This document shows positions 1 through 5,835 of a stretch of DNA of 6,164 bases, piece after piece. The position numbers were made by a program, and so were the translations under genes. The notes below the pieces were generated by a model that made no database searches, had not been told where the DNA came from, and saw only the letters and a program-made list of their open reading frames with translations. The DNA comes from Candidatus Omnitrophota bacterium. Its GTDB lineage: Bacteria > Omnitrophota > Gorgyraeia > Gygaellales > Profunditerraquicolaceae. Each line of letters opens with the position of its first letter. The stretch's first letter is position 1. The DNA lies in contig JAHKBC010000193.1 in NCBI GenBank assembly GCA_018825725.1, positions 1 to 6,164 of the forward strand, written 5' to 3'.

Positions 1-110
1 AGGGTAAAACTATAATTATGGTAACTCATGATGCTCACATAGCACAGCACGCCCATAGGATAGCATTCCTAAAAGATGGTCAGATTATAAAAACTAAAAA
101 ACCAAAATGA
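1..110 (+). CDS. ABC transporter ATP-binding protein, C-terminal end (partial, LolD/MacB type)
   Basis: Only the last 35 codons are present; the gene enters from the left edge, with its first full codon at base 3 and a TGA stop at 108-110. The translation contains [20 protein letters not shown] followed by KDGQI. VTHD is the switch (H-loop) of ABC ATPases, and the residues after it match the usual 'THDPHIAEYAHRIIxLKDGKI' ending of the LolD/MacB/FtsE-like branch. Members of that branch energise lipoprotein or macrolide export or other MacB-type membrane complexes from the cytoplasmic face. The Walker motifs and any partner permease lie outside the window, so the substrate cannot be named. It is the only plus-strand gene, and its last 42 bases are antisense to the end of the protease gene at 69-914. 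The ABC family call is firm; the subfamily is less so. Confidence 0.85.
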   Translation, partial: GKTIIMVTHDAHIAQHAHRIAFLKDGQIIKTKKPK

Positions 111-914
111 TGTGCGGTAAATTAAATAAAAACAGACAATAGCCGTGCAAGAATTTATAACTATCAACTTTAATAAATGCCCCCGTAGATAATGAGCAAA
201 TTCATGAGCCACGATAACCTCAACCTCGTAGTCAGAAAATTTTTCTTTCAGGGTGTCCGCCAATAAAACTTTTTGGCTGCTGCCCAAGCCGACAAACGCA
301 GCATTGGCTTTGTATGTTTTTTTGCTGAAGTCTATTTCAAAAACATCTACTATTTTTACACCCATCTTTGCGGCAAGTTTGACAATCCTTTCTCTCAAAA
401 CCCCATGTTCAAGCTTAGAACATTTGAAAAATAAAGGAATAATCACCTGCGGAGCTATCCTGGCCATCAATAAATTAAGCAGTATCCAGAAAAATGAAAC
501 AATCAGCCACCAGTAAACAGGAGTCAAGCGCAGGAAATAATAAAATACTTCCAGAGAAATACCCGCTACTAAATACATGATAAAGAGGGACTTGAGCTGA
601 TCTTTTAGCCAGGCAGAAAGCTTCTGCCCGGATAAGCCAAACCTGCGTTCGCGGATAAAAGAATGATAAAGAAAAAGCGGAAAACCAACAAGATAATAAA
701 TAATGGTTAACCAGAAAAGATATATTAAAAGAGACAGGCTGTTATGGAAAGTAATGGAAGTTGAGAACTTCGCTAGTCTAGCCGAAAAACCCAGGCCTTG
801 GAACAAAAGTAAAAAAACCAACAAATAAACTAATTCGGCTAAACTTAGAATATACCCCTGAATGGAGTAATCCTTGGATCTGCGGGCGATATCCTTTTGA
901 GGAATATCGGGCAT
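69..914 (-). CDS. Ste24-like M48 family membrane metalloprotease, C-terminally truncated
   Basis: This 281-residue membrane protein has hydrophobic segments near residues 22-42, 59-83, 108-128 and 133-150. They are followed by the conserved Ste24/HtpX-like stretch [11 protein letters not shown] (154-164), the ANAAFVGLG strand (203-211), LADTLKEKF (218-226) and the zinc-binding HEFAH at 237-241. Family members (CAAX protease 1 type, roughly 400 residues) cleave substrates at or in the membrane. They need two His and a Glu further downstream in a helix resembling ExxxAD. Here the protein ends 40 residues after HEFAH, so the second half of the catalytic domain and the third zinc ligand are missing. 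The last 13 or so codons are antisense to the ABC ATPase gene. The ATG at 912-914 is the only ATG after the upstream in-frame stop. It lies 5 bases after the bL27-like stop and has no clear Shine-Dalgarno, so coupled translation is likely. The product is probably inactive, or a recent truncation; the alternative is a chimeric junction in the assembly. Confidence 0.85.
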   Translation of the reverse strand: MPDIPQKDIARRSKDYSIQGYILSLAELVYLLVFLLLFQGLGFSARLAKFSTSITFHNSLSLLIYLFWLTIIYYLVGFPLFLYHSFIRERRFGLSGQKLSAWLKDQLKSLFIMYLVAGISLEVFYYFLRLTPVYWWLIVSFFWILLNLLMARIAPQVIIPLFFKCSKLEHGVLRERIVKLAAKMGVKIVDVFEIDFSKKTYKANAAFVGLGSSQKVLLADTLKEKFSDYEVEVIVAHEFAHYLRGHLLKLIVINSCTAIVCFYLIYRTSFWFFSFYNLTIF

Positions 915-919
915 AAAAT

Positions 920-1150
920 TTATGCGGGCAATACGTTAATAAATGTCCTGGGCCGGCCTCTGGTTGTCTTCTTGCGGATAAAAGCCACCTTGCCGTCACA
1001 GACTGCATATAAAGTAGCTCTTCCAGTCACGTTTCTTCCGGCCTTAAAGAATTCCAGGCCGCGGGCTAAAATCTGGCCCTTCCTGACTAACTGACCGCCG
1101 GTAATTTTAAGCGCAGTATCTTTCTTTGGTGTAGATTTTCCACCTGCCAT
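920..1150 (-). CDS. rpmA: bL27-like ribosomal protein, divergent
   Basis: This basic protein of 76 residues matches the core of large-subunit protein bL27: TGGQLVRKGQILARG (17-31), then FKAGRNVTGRATLYAVCDGKV (35-55), the strands known as 'GG.vv.aGniivRqrG', 'hpG.nVg.G.D.TLfAl.dG.V'. The usual N-terminal tail with an SSRNGRD-like stretch, which approaches the peptidyl-transferase centre in bL27, is replaced by a short lysine-rich AGGKSTPKKD. The rplU and obg neighbours normally found beside rpmA are absent. The start is well supported: a Shine-Dalgarno AGGAGGG (plus-strand 1158-1164) sits 7 bases before the ATG. It follows a 128-bp gap carrying an inverted repeat and leads directly into the protease gene. 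It could be the organism's only bL27 or a divergent second copy. The bL27 fold is likely; the exact role is less certain. Confidence 0.75.
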   Translation of the reverse strand: MAGGKSTPKKDTALKITGGQLVRKGQILARGLEFFKAGRNVTGRATLYAVCDGKVAFIRKKTTRGRPRTFINVLPA

Positions 1151-1195
1151 ATTACTACCCTCCTAAATTTGCCTAGTTTTCTTGTATCCAAATTT

Positions 1196-1233
1196 ACTCC
1201 GATAGCGATAATTCAATACTTGACTATCGGAGT
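1196..1233. repeat. Perfect 10-bp inverted repeat upstream of the bL27-like gene
   Basis: ACTCCGATAG at 1196-1205 is mirrored exactly by CTATCGGAGT at 1224-1233, with 18 bases between the arms. It lies 46 bases before the start of the bL27-like gene and 43 bases after the end of the ribonuclease gene. No run of T follows on either strand in the right place for an intrinsic terminator. It is therefore either a transcript hairpin in the leader or 3' end, or a two-half-site operator. I could not find a convincing -35/-10 pair in this gap; TTTACA at 1238-1243 is the best -35-like element, but it lacks a good -10. Confidence 0.5.
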
Positions 1234-1278
1234 TGGTTGTAAAAAAATATTTTAGTCAATGATATTAACACACATCCT

Positions 1279-2673
1279 TTAATTAAGCAAGAGTTCTTCC
1301 TCTTTGGAAGGAATGTAAACATTAAATCCTTCCTGGATCAAAGTATCATAAAGGGCCTGAATCTGCACTATATCTCCATGTACCAGAAAAGTTCGCCTGC
1401 GTGGATTAACCTTCTTAACAAAATCCACAAGCTCGTCCTTATCGGCATGCCCGGAGAACGCGTTGATAATGACTACCTCGGCGTTTAACTGATACTCCAC
1501 TCCAAATATGCGCACAAAAGGTACCCTATTAACTATCTTCTTACCTAAAGTATTCTCAGCCATATAACCAACCACCAAAATCGTATTGCGCGAATCCGAG
1601 ATATTATTCTGCAAGTGATGCACTATTCTGCCGGATTCACACATGCCGCATCCGGCAATAATAATCATCGGGCGCTTGTCGTGATTTAGGGCTTTGGATT
1701 CTTTCTGGTCCCGTATATAGGTTAAATTCAACAGCTCAAATGGACTTTGGCCATTCTTAATCTCTTGCTGTATCCGAGGATTAAAATAAGAAAGATTATA
1801 TTTAAAAACATCCGTGATATTCGTAGCCAGCGGACTATCCAGATAAACCGGGACAAAAGGAATAGCCTTCTCCCGGAACAATTCGCTCAAAAAATAAAGA
1901 ACCTCCTGGGTTCTCTCTAAAGTAAACGCCGGAATAAGCACCTTACCGTTACGATTAACCGTGCGGATAATCGCATCTTTTAATTTAGCCTTACCCTCAT
2001 CTACCGGAATATGGAATCTCCCTCCGTAAGTACTCTCTATTACAAGATAGTCCAGGCCTTCGGGAATAACCGGATTGTTCAATAAAGCAAGGTCCTTTCT
2101 TCCCAAATCCACTGCAAATCCGATACGCAGGTTCTCTTCGCCTTCCCTAATATCCATAACCACCACTGCTGAACCCAGGATATGTCCGGCGTCCATAAGC
2201 GTTACAAAAACATTGTTGGCCACGCAAAACTTCTCCCCATAGGTAAGAGAATAAAATCTTTTCCCAGCCAACCCAGCCTCCTTGCGGGTATAAAGCGGTT
2301 TTCTGGGAGGGAACCCAAGCCTGCGATTTATCTTATTCACGTATTTTACATCTTCTTCATGTATTTTCCCGGAATCCTCCAGCATAAGCTTGGCTAAGTC
2401 TTTTGTCGCTGAAGTAGTATAGATTTTACAACGCATACCGCCCTTGAGTAATACCGGTATATTCCCGCAGTGATCAATATGGGCATGGGAAAGAATCATG
2501 GCGTTAAGTTTTCTGGGGTTAAAATTAAGCGCGGTATTTTGCCGATAGAATTCATCGCGCCGGCCCTGAAAAAGCCCAGCGTCAAATAATACATTCGACT
2601 TATCGGTAGAAACAAGGTGGCTGGTACCGGTAACTGTCTTTACTCCTCCTAAAAATTTTATTCTCACAACCAT
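1279..2673 (-). CDS. Metallo-beta-lactamase fold ribonuclease with beta-CASP domain (CPSF/TTHA0252 type)
   Basis: This 464-residue protein is close to full length for bacterial beta-CASP ribonucleases. The zinc site is complete: HAHIDH at 63-68, DAGHILGS with His164, and Asp189 in VDLGR. The ESTYGGR segment (213-219) starts the beta-CASP region. GCGMCESGRIVHHL (341-354) includes the Arg and His of the later motifs, and the C-terminal metal and RNA-binding motifs are FSGHAD (His409) and FLVHGD (His432). Such enzymes cut or trim single-stranded RNA in the cytoplasm and act in RNA processing or decay. The ATG at 2671-2673 is preceded by AAGGAA (2681-2686) with a 7-base spacer. That site overlaps the stop region of the VTT gene just 4 bases upstream, so it is probably the third gene of an operon with DUF1846 and VTT. 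Family assignment is firm; the RNA target is unknown. Confidence 0.95.
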   Translation of the reverse strand: MVVRIKFLGGVKTVTGTSHLVSTDKSNVLFDAGLFQGRRDEFYRQNTALNFNPRKLNAMILSHAHIDHCGNIPVLLKGGMRCKIYTTSATKDLAKLMLEDSGKIHEEDVKYVNKINRRLGFPPRKPLYTRKEAGLAGKRFYSLTYGEKFCVANNVFVTLMDAGHILGSAVVVMDIREGEENLRIGFAVDLGRKDLALLNNPVIPEGLDYLVIESTYGGRFHIPVDEGKAKLKDAIIRTVNRNGKVLIPAFTLERTQEVLYFLSELFREKAIPFVPVYLDSPLATNITDVFKYNLSYFNPRIQQEIKNGQSPFELLNLTYIRDQKESKALNHDKRPMIIIAGCGMCESGRIVHHLQNNISDSRNTILVVGYMAENTLGKKIVNRVPFVRIFGVEYQLNAEVVIINAFSGHADKDELVDFVKKVNPRRRTFLVHGDIVQIQALYDTLIQEGFNVYIPSKEEELLLN

Positions 2674-2677
2674 AGTA

Positions 2678-3355
2678 TTATTCCTTAAACCCGAACTTCA
2701 ACACTACAGGTATTATTAACAGAATATACAAGAAACTCCACAAAAATATTGACGGATGGCGGATAAAATATTCAGACAATAATCTATAATTAAATACCCC
2801 TTCCCCCACTCCATAGAGCACAATCTGCACCCACAAAATCCTTAAAGGAGAACCCGAGATAACTGCAAACAAATATTTACGAAAATGTATCCCCGTTAAT
2901 CCTGCAGCAAGGTCTAAAAATCTAAAAGGCACCAAAGGCGCTGCGCGCAACAATAATAACCAAAAGAAATTTGATTTTGCTATTCTTTCATCCAATCCCT
3001 TGAATCTACCCTTAGCCTTTTGCTCAACGAAGCCCCTTCCTAAATAGCGGGCAAAATAAAAGAGGACACAGGCATTTATTATCTCTGCAATAAATATATA
3101 AAAACTGCTCCACCAAGGGCCAAAGATAAAAACCCCGGCTATCTTCATCAAGTCTTTAGCCAGCCAGAGAAAGAATGAAGTAAAACAATAGAAGAGGACA
3201 AAAAAGAAACCCTGGAAAAATAATGGTATCTCGGAGAAAAAATACATCAGGCCCCCGGTGCTTAGATGCAAATATGTACCCAAGCGCCATACCAACAACA
3301 AAAATAATAAAAAAATAATAAATTTAATTAACCTCTTGTTCTGCGGGTAGGCCAT
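2678..3355 (-). CDS. VTT-domain (DedA/TVP38/TMEM64 family) integral membrane protein
   Basis: The 225-residue protein has hydrophobic segments near 9-27, 44-66, 71-104, 130-145, 161-185 and 203-220. The VTT signature is clear: FIFGPWWSSFYIFIAEIIN (77-95) with following VLFYFARYLGR (97-107), and then LLRAAPLVPFRFLDLAAGL (135-153) with GIHFRKYLFAVISGSPLRI (155-173). In the family the re-entrant loops carry these Gly/Pro/Arg residues, and characterised members move or scramble lipids such as undecaprenyl phosphate or phospholipids at the inner membrane. The substrate here cannot be read from sequence. Its ATG directly follows the TAA of the DUF1846 gene (TAA-ATG, zero bases between) and no purine-rich ribosome site precedes it. 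Translation therefore probably depends on ribosomes finishing the upstream gene. Confidence 0.9.
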   Translation of the reverse strand: MAYPQNKRLIKFIIFLLFLLLVWRLGTYLHLSTGGLMYFFSEIPLFFQGFFFVLFYCFTSFFLWLAKDLMKIAGVFIFGPWWSSFYIFIAEIINACVLFYFARYLGRGFVEQKAKGRFKGLDERIAKSNFFWLLLLRAAPLVPFRFLDLAAGLTGIHFRKYLFAVISGSPLRILWVQIVLYGVGEGVFNYRLLSEYFIRHPSIFLWSFLYILLIIPVVLKFGFKE

Positions 3356-4879
3356 TTAAGTTACAAAGAGGTTGCGGGAAGAAAATTTTCCGTCAGTAGT
3401 TAAATTCACTCCCAAACGCTTCAAGCCCACCTCATCTCCTGGAGTTGGAATATGAGTCATATGCACCTCGCAGCCCCTTAACTCCACAAGCTTATTCATC
3501 GCCAATTCTGCCGTATGGTTAGTGGCTGCGCTTATCGAAAGGGCAATAAGCGTCTCCTCTAAATCCAGGCTTTCGGAATCCGCGCTTAAGATACCCTCTT
3601 TGAGTTTTGCTATCTGATTGATGATATGGGGAGATAAAAGCAGTATCTCGTCTGGAATCTTAGCTAAAATTTTAATCGCATTCAGGACTAAACTCGAGGC
3701 AGCGTGCATAAGCATGGAATTCTTTCCGGTTACAATCCGGCCGTCGTTTAACTGTATTGCCGCGCCGCAGCAAATGCCCTCATTCCCCTTGCCTTCTGCT
3801 TCTGCCTCTTCAGCTGTTTTACGAGCTACTTCTACTACAACCCGGTCAATTAGCTTAATGCCCAACTCTTCCATTAAAAGAACTATCTTGTCTACCGTCA
3901 CTTTCTTTTCTATGCCTAAGGCATATTCGGTATTATAGCGAAAGTACCTGCGAATAATCTCCTGGCGCGCTGCCTCCTGGACTGCCAAGTCGTCCACAAT
4001 CCCGAATCCCGCACGATTCACGCCCATATCCGTAGGAGAATTATAAACCGGCAGATTTATTTTTTTCTGGAATATCTTATTAAGGATTAATTTTAATATC
4101 GGAAAACTCTCCACATCCCGATTGTAATTTATAGCCATCTCTTTGTACTTTTCAAGATGAAACGGGTCAACTAGGTTAAAATCCAGTATATCAGCAGTGG
4201 CAGCTTCATAAGCTATATTTACCGGATGTCTAAGAGGGAGATTCCAAATAGGGAAGGTTTCAAACTTAGCATACCCGGCATTTATGCCCTTCTCATGTTC
4301 CTGGTATAATTGCGATAGACACGTTGCCAATTTGCCGCTGTTTGGTCCAGGGCCGGTTATAACCACAATCGAATGCTTAGTCTCAATATAATCATTTTTA
4401 CCGAAACCCTGGGGGCTGACTACATAATCTACATTTGTAGGATAACCTTCTATAGGATAGTGCAGATAAACCTTAACACCCCTGCGTTCCAGTTTATTTT
4501 TAAATACCTCTGCAGTGTGCTGTTTATTAAACCGCGTAATCACTACTGACGAAATATCCAGACTCCATTTTCTCAAATCATCTATAAGCTTGAAAGTCGC
4601 GGCATCATAGGTTATCCCGAAATCTCCGCGCACCCTCCCCCTCTCAATGTCTGCGGCATAAATGCAGAGCACTATATCTAGTTTGTCTTTTAATTGCTGA
4701 AGAAGCCTGATTTTAACATTAGGGTCATAACCCGGCAATACACGCGCGGCATGATAATCAAAACATAGCTTTCCTCCGAATTCCAGGTAGAGCTTGTTGT
4801 CAAACTTCCCTACCCGATCCAGTATGTAGGTCGTCTGCTCCTGAAGATACTTATTATTATCAAAACCGCTTCTTTTCAT
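3356..4879 (-). CDS. DUF1846 / UPF0371 family protein
   Basis: The 507 residues match the usual length of DUF1846 proteins. Recognisable family segments are LYLEFGGKLCFDYHAARVLP (30-49), the glycine-rich GPGPNSGK (176-183) followed by LATCLSQLY, the PIWNLPLRHPVNIAYEAATAD region (210-230), TDMGVNRAGFGI (283-294), GAAIQLNDGRIVTGKNS (372-388) and THIPTPGDE (475-483). GPGPNSGK looks like a phosphate-binding loop. The family has solved structures, but I know of no established reaction; do not read the loop as proof of ATPase activity. It is probably cytoplasmic, having no signal peptide or membrane segment. It appears to be the first gene of a cluster with the VTT and beta-CASP genes. Its ATG lacks a Shine-Dalgarno, and a -10-like TAGAAT lies only 6 bases upstream, so the mRNA may be leaderless. 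Confidence 0.9.
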   Translation of the reverse strand: MKRSGFDNNKYLQEQTTYILDRVGKFDNKLYLEFGGKLCFDYHAARVLPGYDPNVKIRLLQQLKDKLDIVLCIYAADIERGRVRGDFGITYDAATFKLIDDLRKWSLDISSVVITRFNKQHTAEVFKNKLERRGVKVYLHYPIEGYPTNVDYVVSPQGFGKNDYIETKHSIVVITGPGPNSGKLATCLSQLYQEHEKGINAGYAKFETFPIWNLPLRHPVNIAYEAATADILDFNLVDPFHLEKYKEMAINYNRDVESFPILKLILNKIFQKKINLPVYNSPTDMGVNRAGFGIVDDLAVQEAARQEIIRRYFRYNTEYALGIEKKVTVDKIVLLMEELGIKLIDRVVVEVARKTAEEAEAEGKGNEGICCGAAIQLNDGRIVTGKNSMLMHAASSLVLNAIKILAKIPDEILLLSPHIINQIAKLKEGILSADSESLDLEETLIALSISAATNHTAELAMNKLVELRGCEVHMTHIPTPGDEVGLKRLGVNLTTDGKFSSRNLFVT

Positions 4880-4885
4880 AGTTAT

Positions 4886-4914
4886 ATTCTACAATAAAAT
4901 ATGTATTTTTGAAA
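4886..4914 (-). promoter_or_regulatory. Weak candidate promoter of the DUF1846-VTT-ribonuclease cluster
   Basis: On the minus strand TAGAAT (plus-strand 4886-4891) resembles a -10 box. TTTCAA (4909-4914), 17 bases away, is a poor -35 (3 of 6 matches). A start site 6-7 bases downstream would fall at or beside the ATG at 4879, giving a leaderless or nearly leaderless mRNA. That agrees with the missing ribosome site. The surrounding 4880-4920 is very AT-rich, so a chance match is quite possible. Confidence 0.3.
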
Positions 4915-4941
4915 TATTTTTATTGCCTTCTAAACCGGGGA

Positions 4942-5351
4942 TTATATTTGGTGGGCCAACCAGCGCGTCTTATCGTTATGCTGCAGCTGTTTGGCTGACA
5001 ATAATTTGGGGCTAAAAAACGACATGCTGGCCGTCATAGAGAATCCAATCATAACTAAAGATCCTCTTTTGCGCCTTAAATTCATCAAAAACTTCTGTTC
5101 CGGCTCCCCAACAACTACCTGCCGCGCGTACTTAAGCGCCTCTTCAAGCAAATGGCTGGCATGCACTCCTTGGATAATGACTTTCTCTTTGGGAAACTTA
5201 GCGGCTATATTATATCCTCATTGTAAATTTCAACCTCATGCCCCTGATTACGCAGTATAGTCCCCAAATACAAAGGGCCCAAAAGGGGCATCTGTAATCT
5301 ACTATAAATATTGGCCACCGAAGACGTGGGCTCAATCAGAACTACCTTCAT
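4942..5351 (-). pseudogene. Decayed B12-binding radical SAM protein gene
   Basis: A 48-codon piece starts with ATG at 5349-5351 (MKVVLIEPTSSVANIY..., then MPLLGPLYLGTILRNQGHEV and EIYNED) and stops at TAG 5205-5207. This is the typical first strand and helix of a cobalamin-binding domain in B12-dependent radical SAM enzymes. Homology resumes in another frame at 5217: GYNIAAKFPKEKVIIQGVHA, then SHLLEEALKYARQVVVGEPE, the later part of the same domain. Roughly 30-40 expected residues are missing between the two. Further on, the frame open at 5015-5095 gives a KRIF.YD-like strand of the radical SAM barrel. At a run of six A (5014-5019) the similarity appears to move back to the previous frame (SPKLLSAKQLQ, then TRWLAHQI), ending at 4942. 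The CxxxCxxC iron-sulfur motif is absent. About 410 bp remain of a gene normally three or more times longer. It starts 9 bases after the cold-shock gene. The first two pieces are convincing; the barrel pieces are tentative. Confidence 0.8.
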
Positions 5352-5360
5352 GTCTTGAAA

Positions 5361-5567
5361 TTAATTAGAAATCAGGCGGATATTTACTGCCCGCGGGCCT
5401 TTGGGGGATGTTTCAACTTCAAACTCTACTTCCTGGCCTTCTTTCAAACCATCAAAACCTGTCTCCAGCAGACTGGACTGGTGGAAAAACAATTCTCTGC
5501 CGTCACTGTCGCTGATAAAACCAAAACCTCTGTCTCTGACTACCTTCTTTATCTTTCCTTTATGCAT
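5361..5567 (-). CDS. csp: Cold-shock domain protein (CspA family)
   Basis: At 68 residues this is a standard single cold-shock domain. KGKIKKVVRDRGFGFISD includes the RNP1 motif RGFGFI (13-18), and ELFFHQSSL (25-33) is RNP2. GLKEGQEVEFEV and SPKGPRAVNI complete strands four and five. Such proteins bind single-stranded RNA and DNA in the cytoplasm, melt RNA secondary structure and, in E. coli, can act as transcription antiterminators. The ATG at 5565-5567 has a good Shine-Dalgarno, AAGGAG (plus-strand 5577-5582), 9 bases upstream. The likely promoter is more than 200 bases upstream, with an intrinsic terminator in between, so expression is probably controlled in the leader. Which csp paralogue it is cannot be told from the sequence. 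Confidence 0.95.
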   Translation of the reverse strand: MHKGKIKKVVRDRGFGFISDSDGRELFFHQSSLLETGFDGLKEGQEVEFEVETSPKGPRAVNIRLISN

Positions 5568-5591
5568 GAGCTTAATCTCCTTGTTAGATTA

Positions 5592-5675
5592 TTAAATCCG
5601 GCCATTCAATAAACCGGACTTTGGTGAAATAAAACTGCTTGCGTTATATAATCTTGTAGTGCTATTCTTTAGCAT
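5592..5675 (-). CDS. Possible 27-codon upstream ORF in the csp leader
   Basis: AAAGGAGG (plus-strand 5679-5686) precedes an ATG at 5673-5675 by only 3 bases. The frame runs MLKNSTTRLYNASSFISPKS and then GLLNGRI to a TAA at 5592-5594. The stop lies 9 bases before the Shine-Dalgarno of the cold-shock gene, and the last codons overlap the arms of the leader hairpin at 5594-5621. A ribosome translating this ORF would melt that hairpin, so a leader-peptide role is conceivable. The short spacing, lack of any known homologue and small size make it equally possible that the purine run serves another purpose or is chance. Confidence 0.25.
   Translation of the reverse strand: MLKNSTTRLYNASSFISPKSGLLNGRI
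5594..5621 (-). repeat. Hairpin in the csp 5' leader
   Basis: On the minus strand AAGTCCGG (5614-5621) can pair with CCGGATTT (5594-5601): eight pairs including one G-U, with a 12-base loop. No U-tract follows, so it is not a terminator. It ends 11 bases before the cold-shock gene's Shine-Dalgarno. A structure here could influence ribosome access or mRNA stability, as long structured leaders do for several csp genes. Confidence 0.5.
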
Positions 5676-5711
5676 CTGCCTCCTTTGTTTGAGATTTTGC
5701 CAAATAAAGGT

Positions 5712-5754
5712 AAAAACAAAAAAACCGGAAGGCTAGTTATCGTCTGCCTTCCGG
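5712..5754 (-). terminator. Intrinsic terminator between carB and csp
   Basis: Read on the minus strand, CCGGAAGGC (5746-5754) pairs perfectly with GCCTTCCGG (5725-5733) across a 12-base loop, giving a GC-rich 9-bp stem. It is followed at once by seven T, a G and five more T (5712-5724). On the plus strand no T-run follows the stem, so it acts leftward only. It can end transcripts coming from carB and also those starting at the promoter at 5794-5821. Transcription of csp therefore requires read-through or a further promoter that I could not identify. Confidence 0.9.
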
Positions 5755-5787
5755 CCCTAAGATTTCTAATCCTTTATTTACTGCCTG
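5717..5787 (-). ncRNA. Candidate short transcript: attenuated csp leader or small RNA
   Basis: A strong promoter (5794-5821) and the terminator (5712-5754) would delimit an RNA of about 70 bases. Besides the terminator stem it contains a small hairpin in which AGGATT (5768-5773) pairs with AATCTT (5759-5764) around a three-base AGA loop. No known RNA family was recognised. It may be an attenuated 5' leader of csp, an independent small RNA, or simply a carB terminator that happens to follow a promoter. Confidence 0.3.
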
Positions 5788-5793
5788 ATAATA

Positions 5794-5821
5794 GTTATAG
5801 CTTATTTAACCGGGTTGTCAA
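5794..5821 (-). promoter_or_regulatory. Sigma70-type promoter downstream of carB, reading toward csp
   Basis: On the minus strand there is a perfect -35, TTGACA (plus-strand 5816-5821). It is followed after 16 bases by TATAAC (5794-5799), five of six matches to the -10 consensus. Transcription would start near 5787, about 220 bases before the csp start codon and upstream of the intrinsic terminator. The -35 begins 14 bases after the carB stop. This is the best promoter in the window. Confidence 0.65.
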
Positions 5822-5835
5822 GTTATATATTCAAA

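Noticed and set aside
253..516. Plus-strand ORF of 87 residues.
   Set aside because: It lies entirely antisense to the conserved part of the M48 protease and resembles no family.
1196..1233. The inverted repeat as an intrinsic terminator of the ribonuclease gene.
   Set aside because: No U-tract follows the stem in the transcribed direction, and the loop is long.
1220..1250. TTGACT on the plus strand as a promoter.
   Set aside because: The downstream -10 would be AAAAAT-like and there is no plus-strand gene to serve; it falls inside the inverted-repeat spacer.
3618..3938. Plus-strand ORF of 106 residues.
   Set aside because: It is antisense to the well-conserved DUF1846 gene, with serine-rich composition typical of a shadow frame.
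4942..5166. A 74-residue minus-strand ORF starting at GTG as a separate small gene.
   Set aside because: Its family-like residues extend upstream of the GTG to 5217, with a stop before them, and complement the piece at 5205-5351; it is part of the decayed radical SAM gene.
5355..5612. Plus-strand ORFs of 64 and 85 residues across the csp gene.
   Set aside because: Both are mirror frames of the cold-shock gene, whose RNP1 and RNP2 motifs and ribosome site are clear on the minus strand.
5643..5671. TATAAC at 5643-5648 on the minus strand as the -10 of a second, closer csp promoter.
   Set aside because: The bases 17 upstream (TAAAGA) bear no resemblance to a -35, and I saw no extended -10; kept only as a remote possibility.
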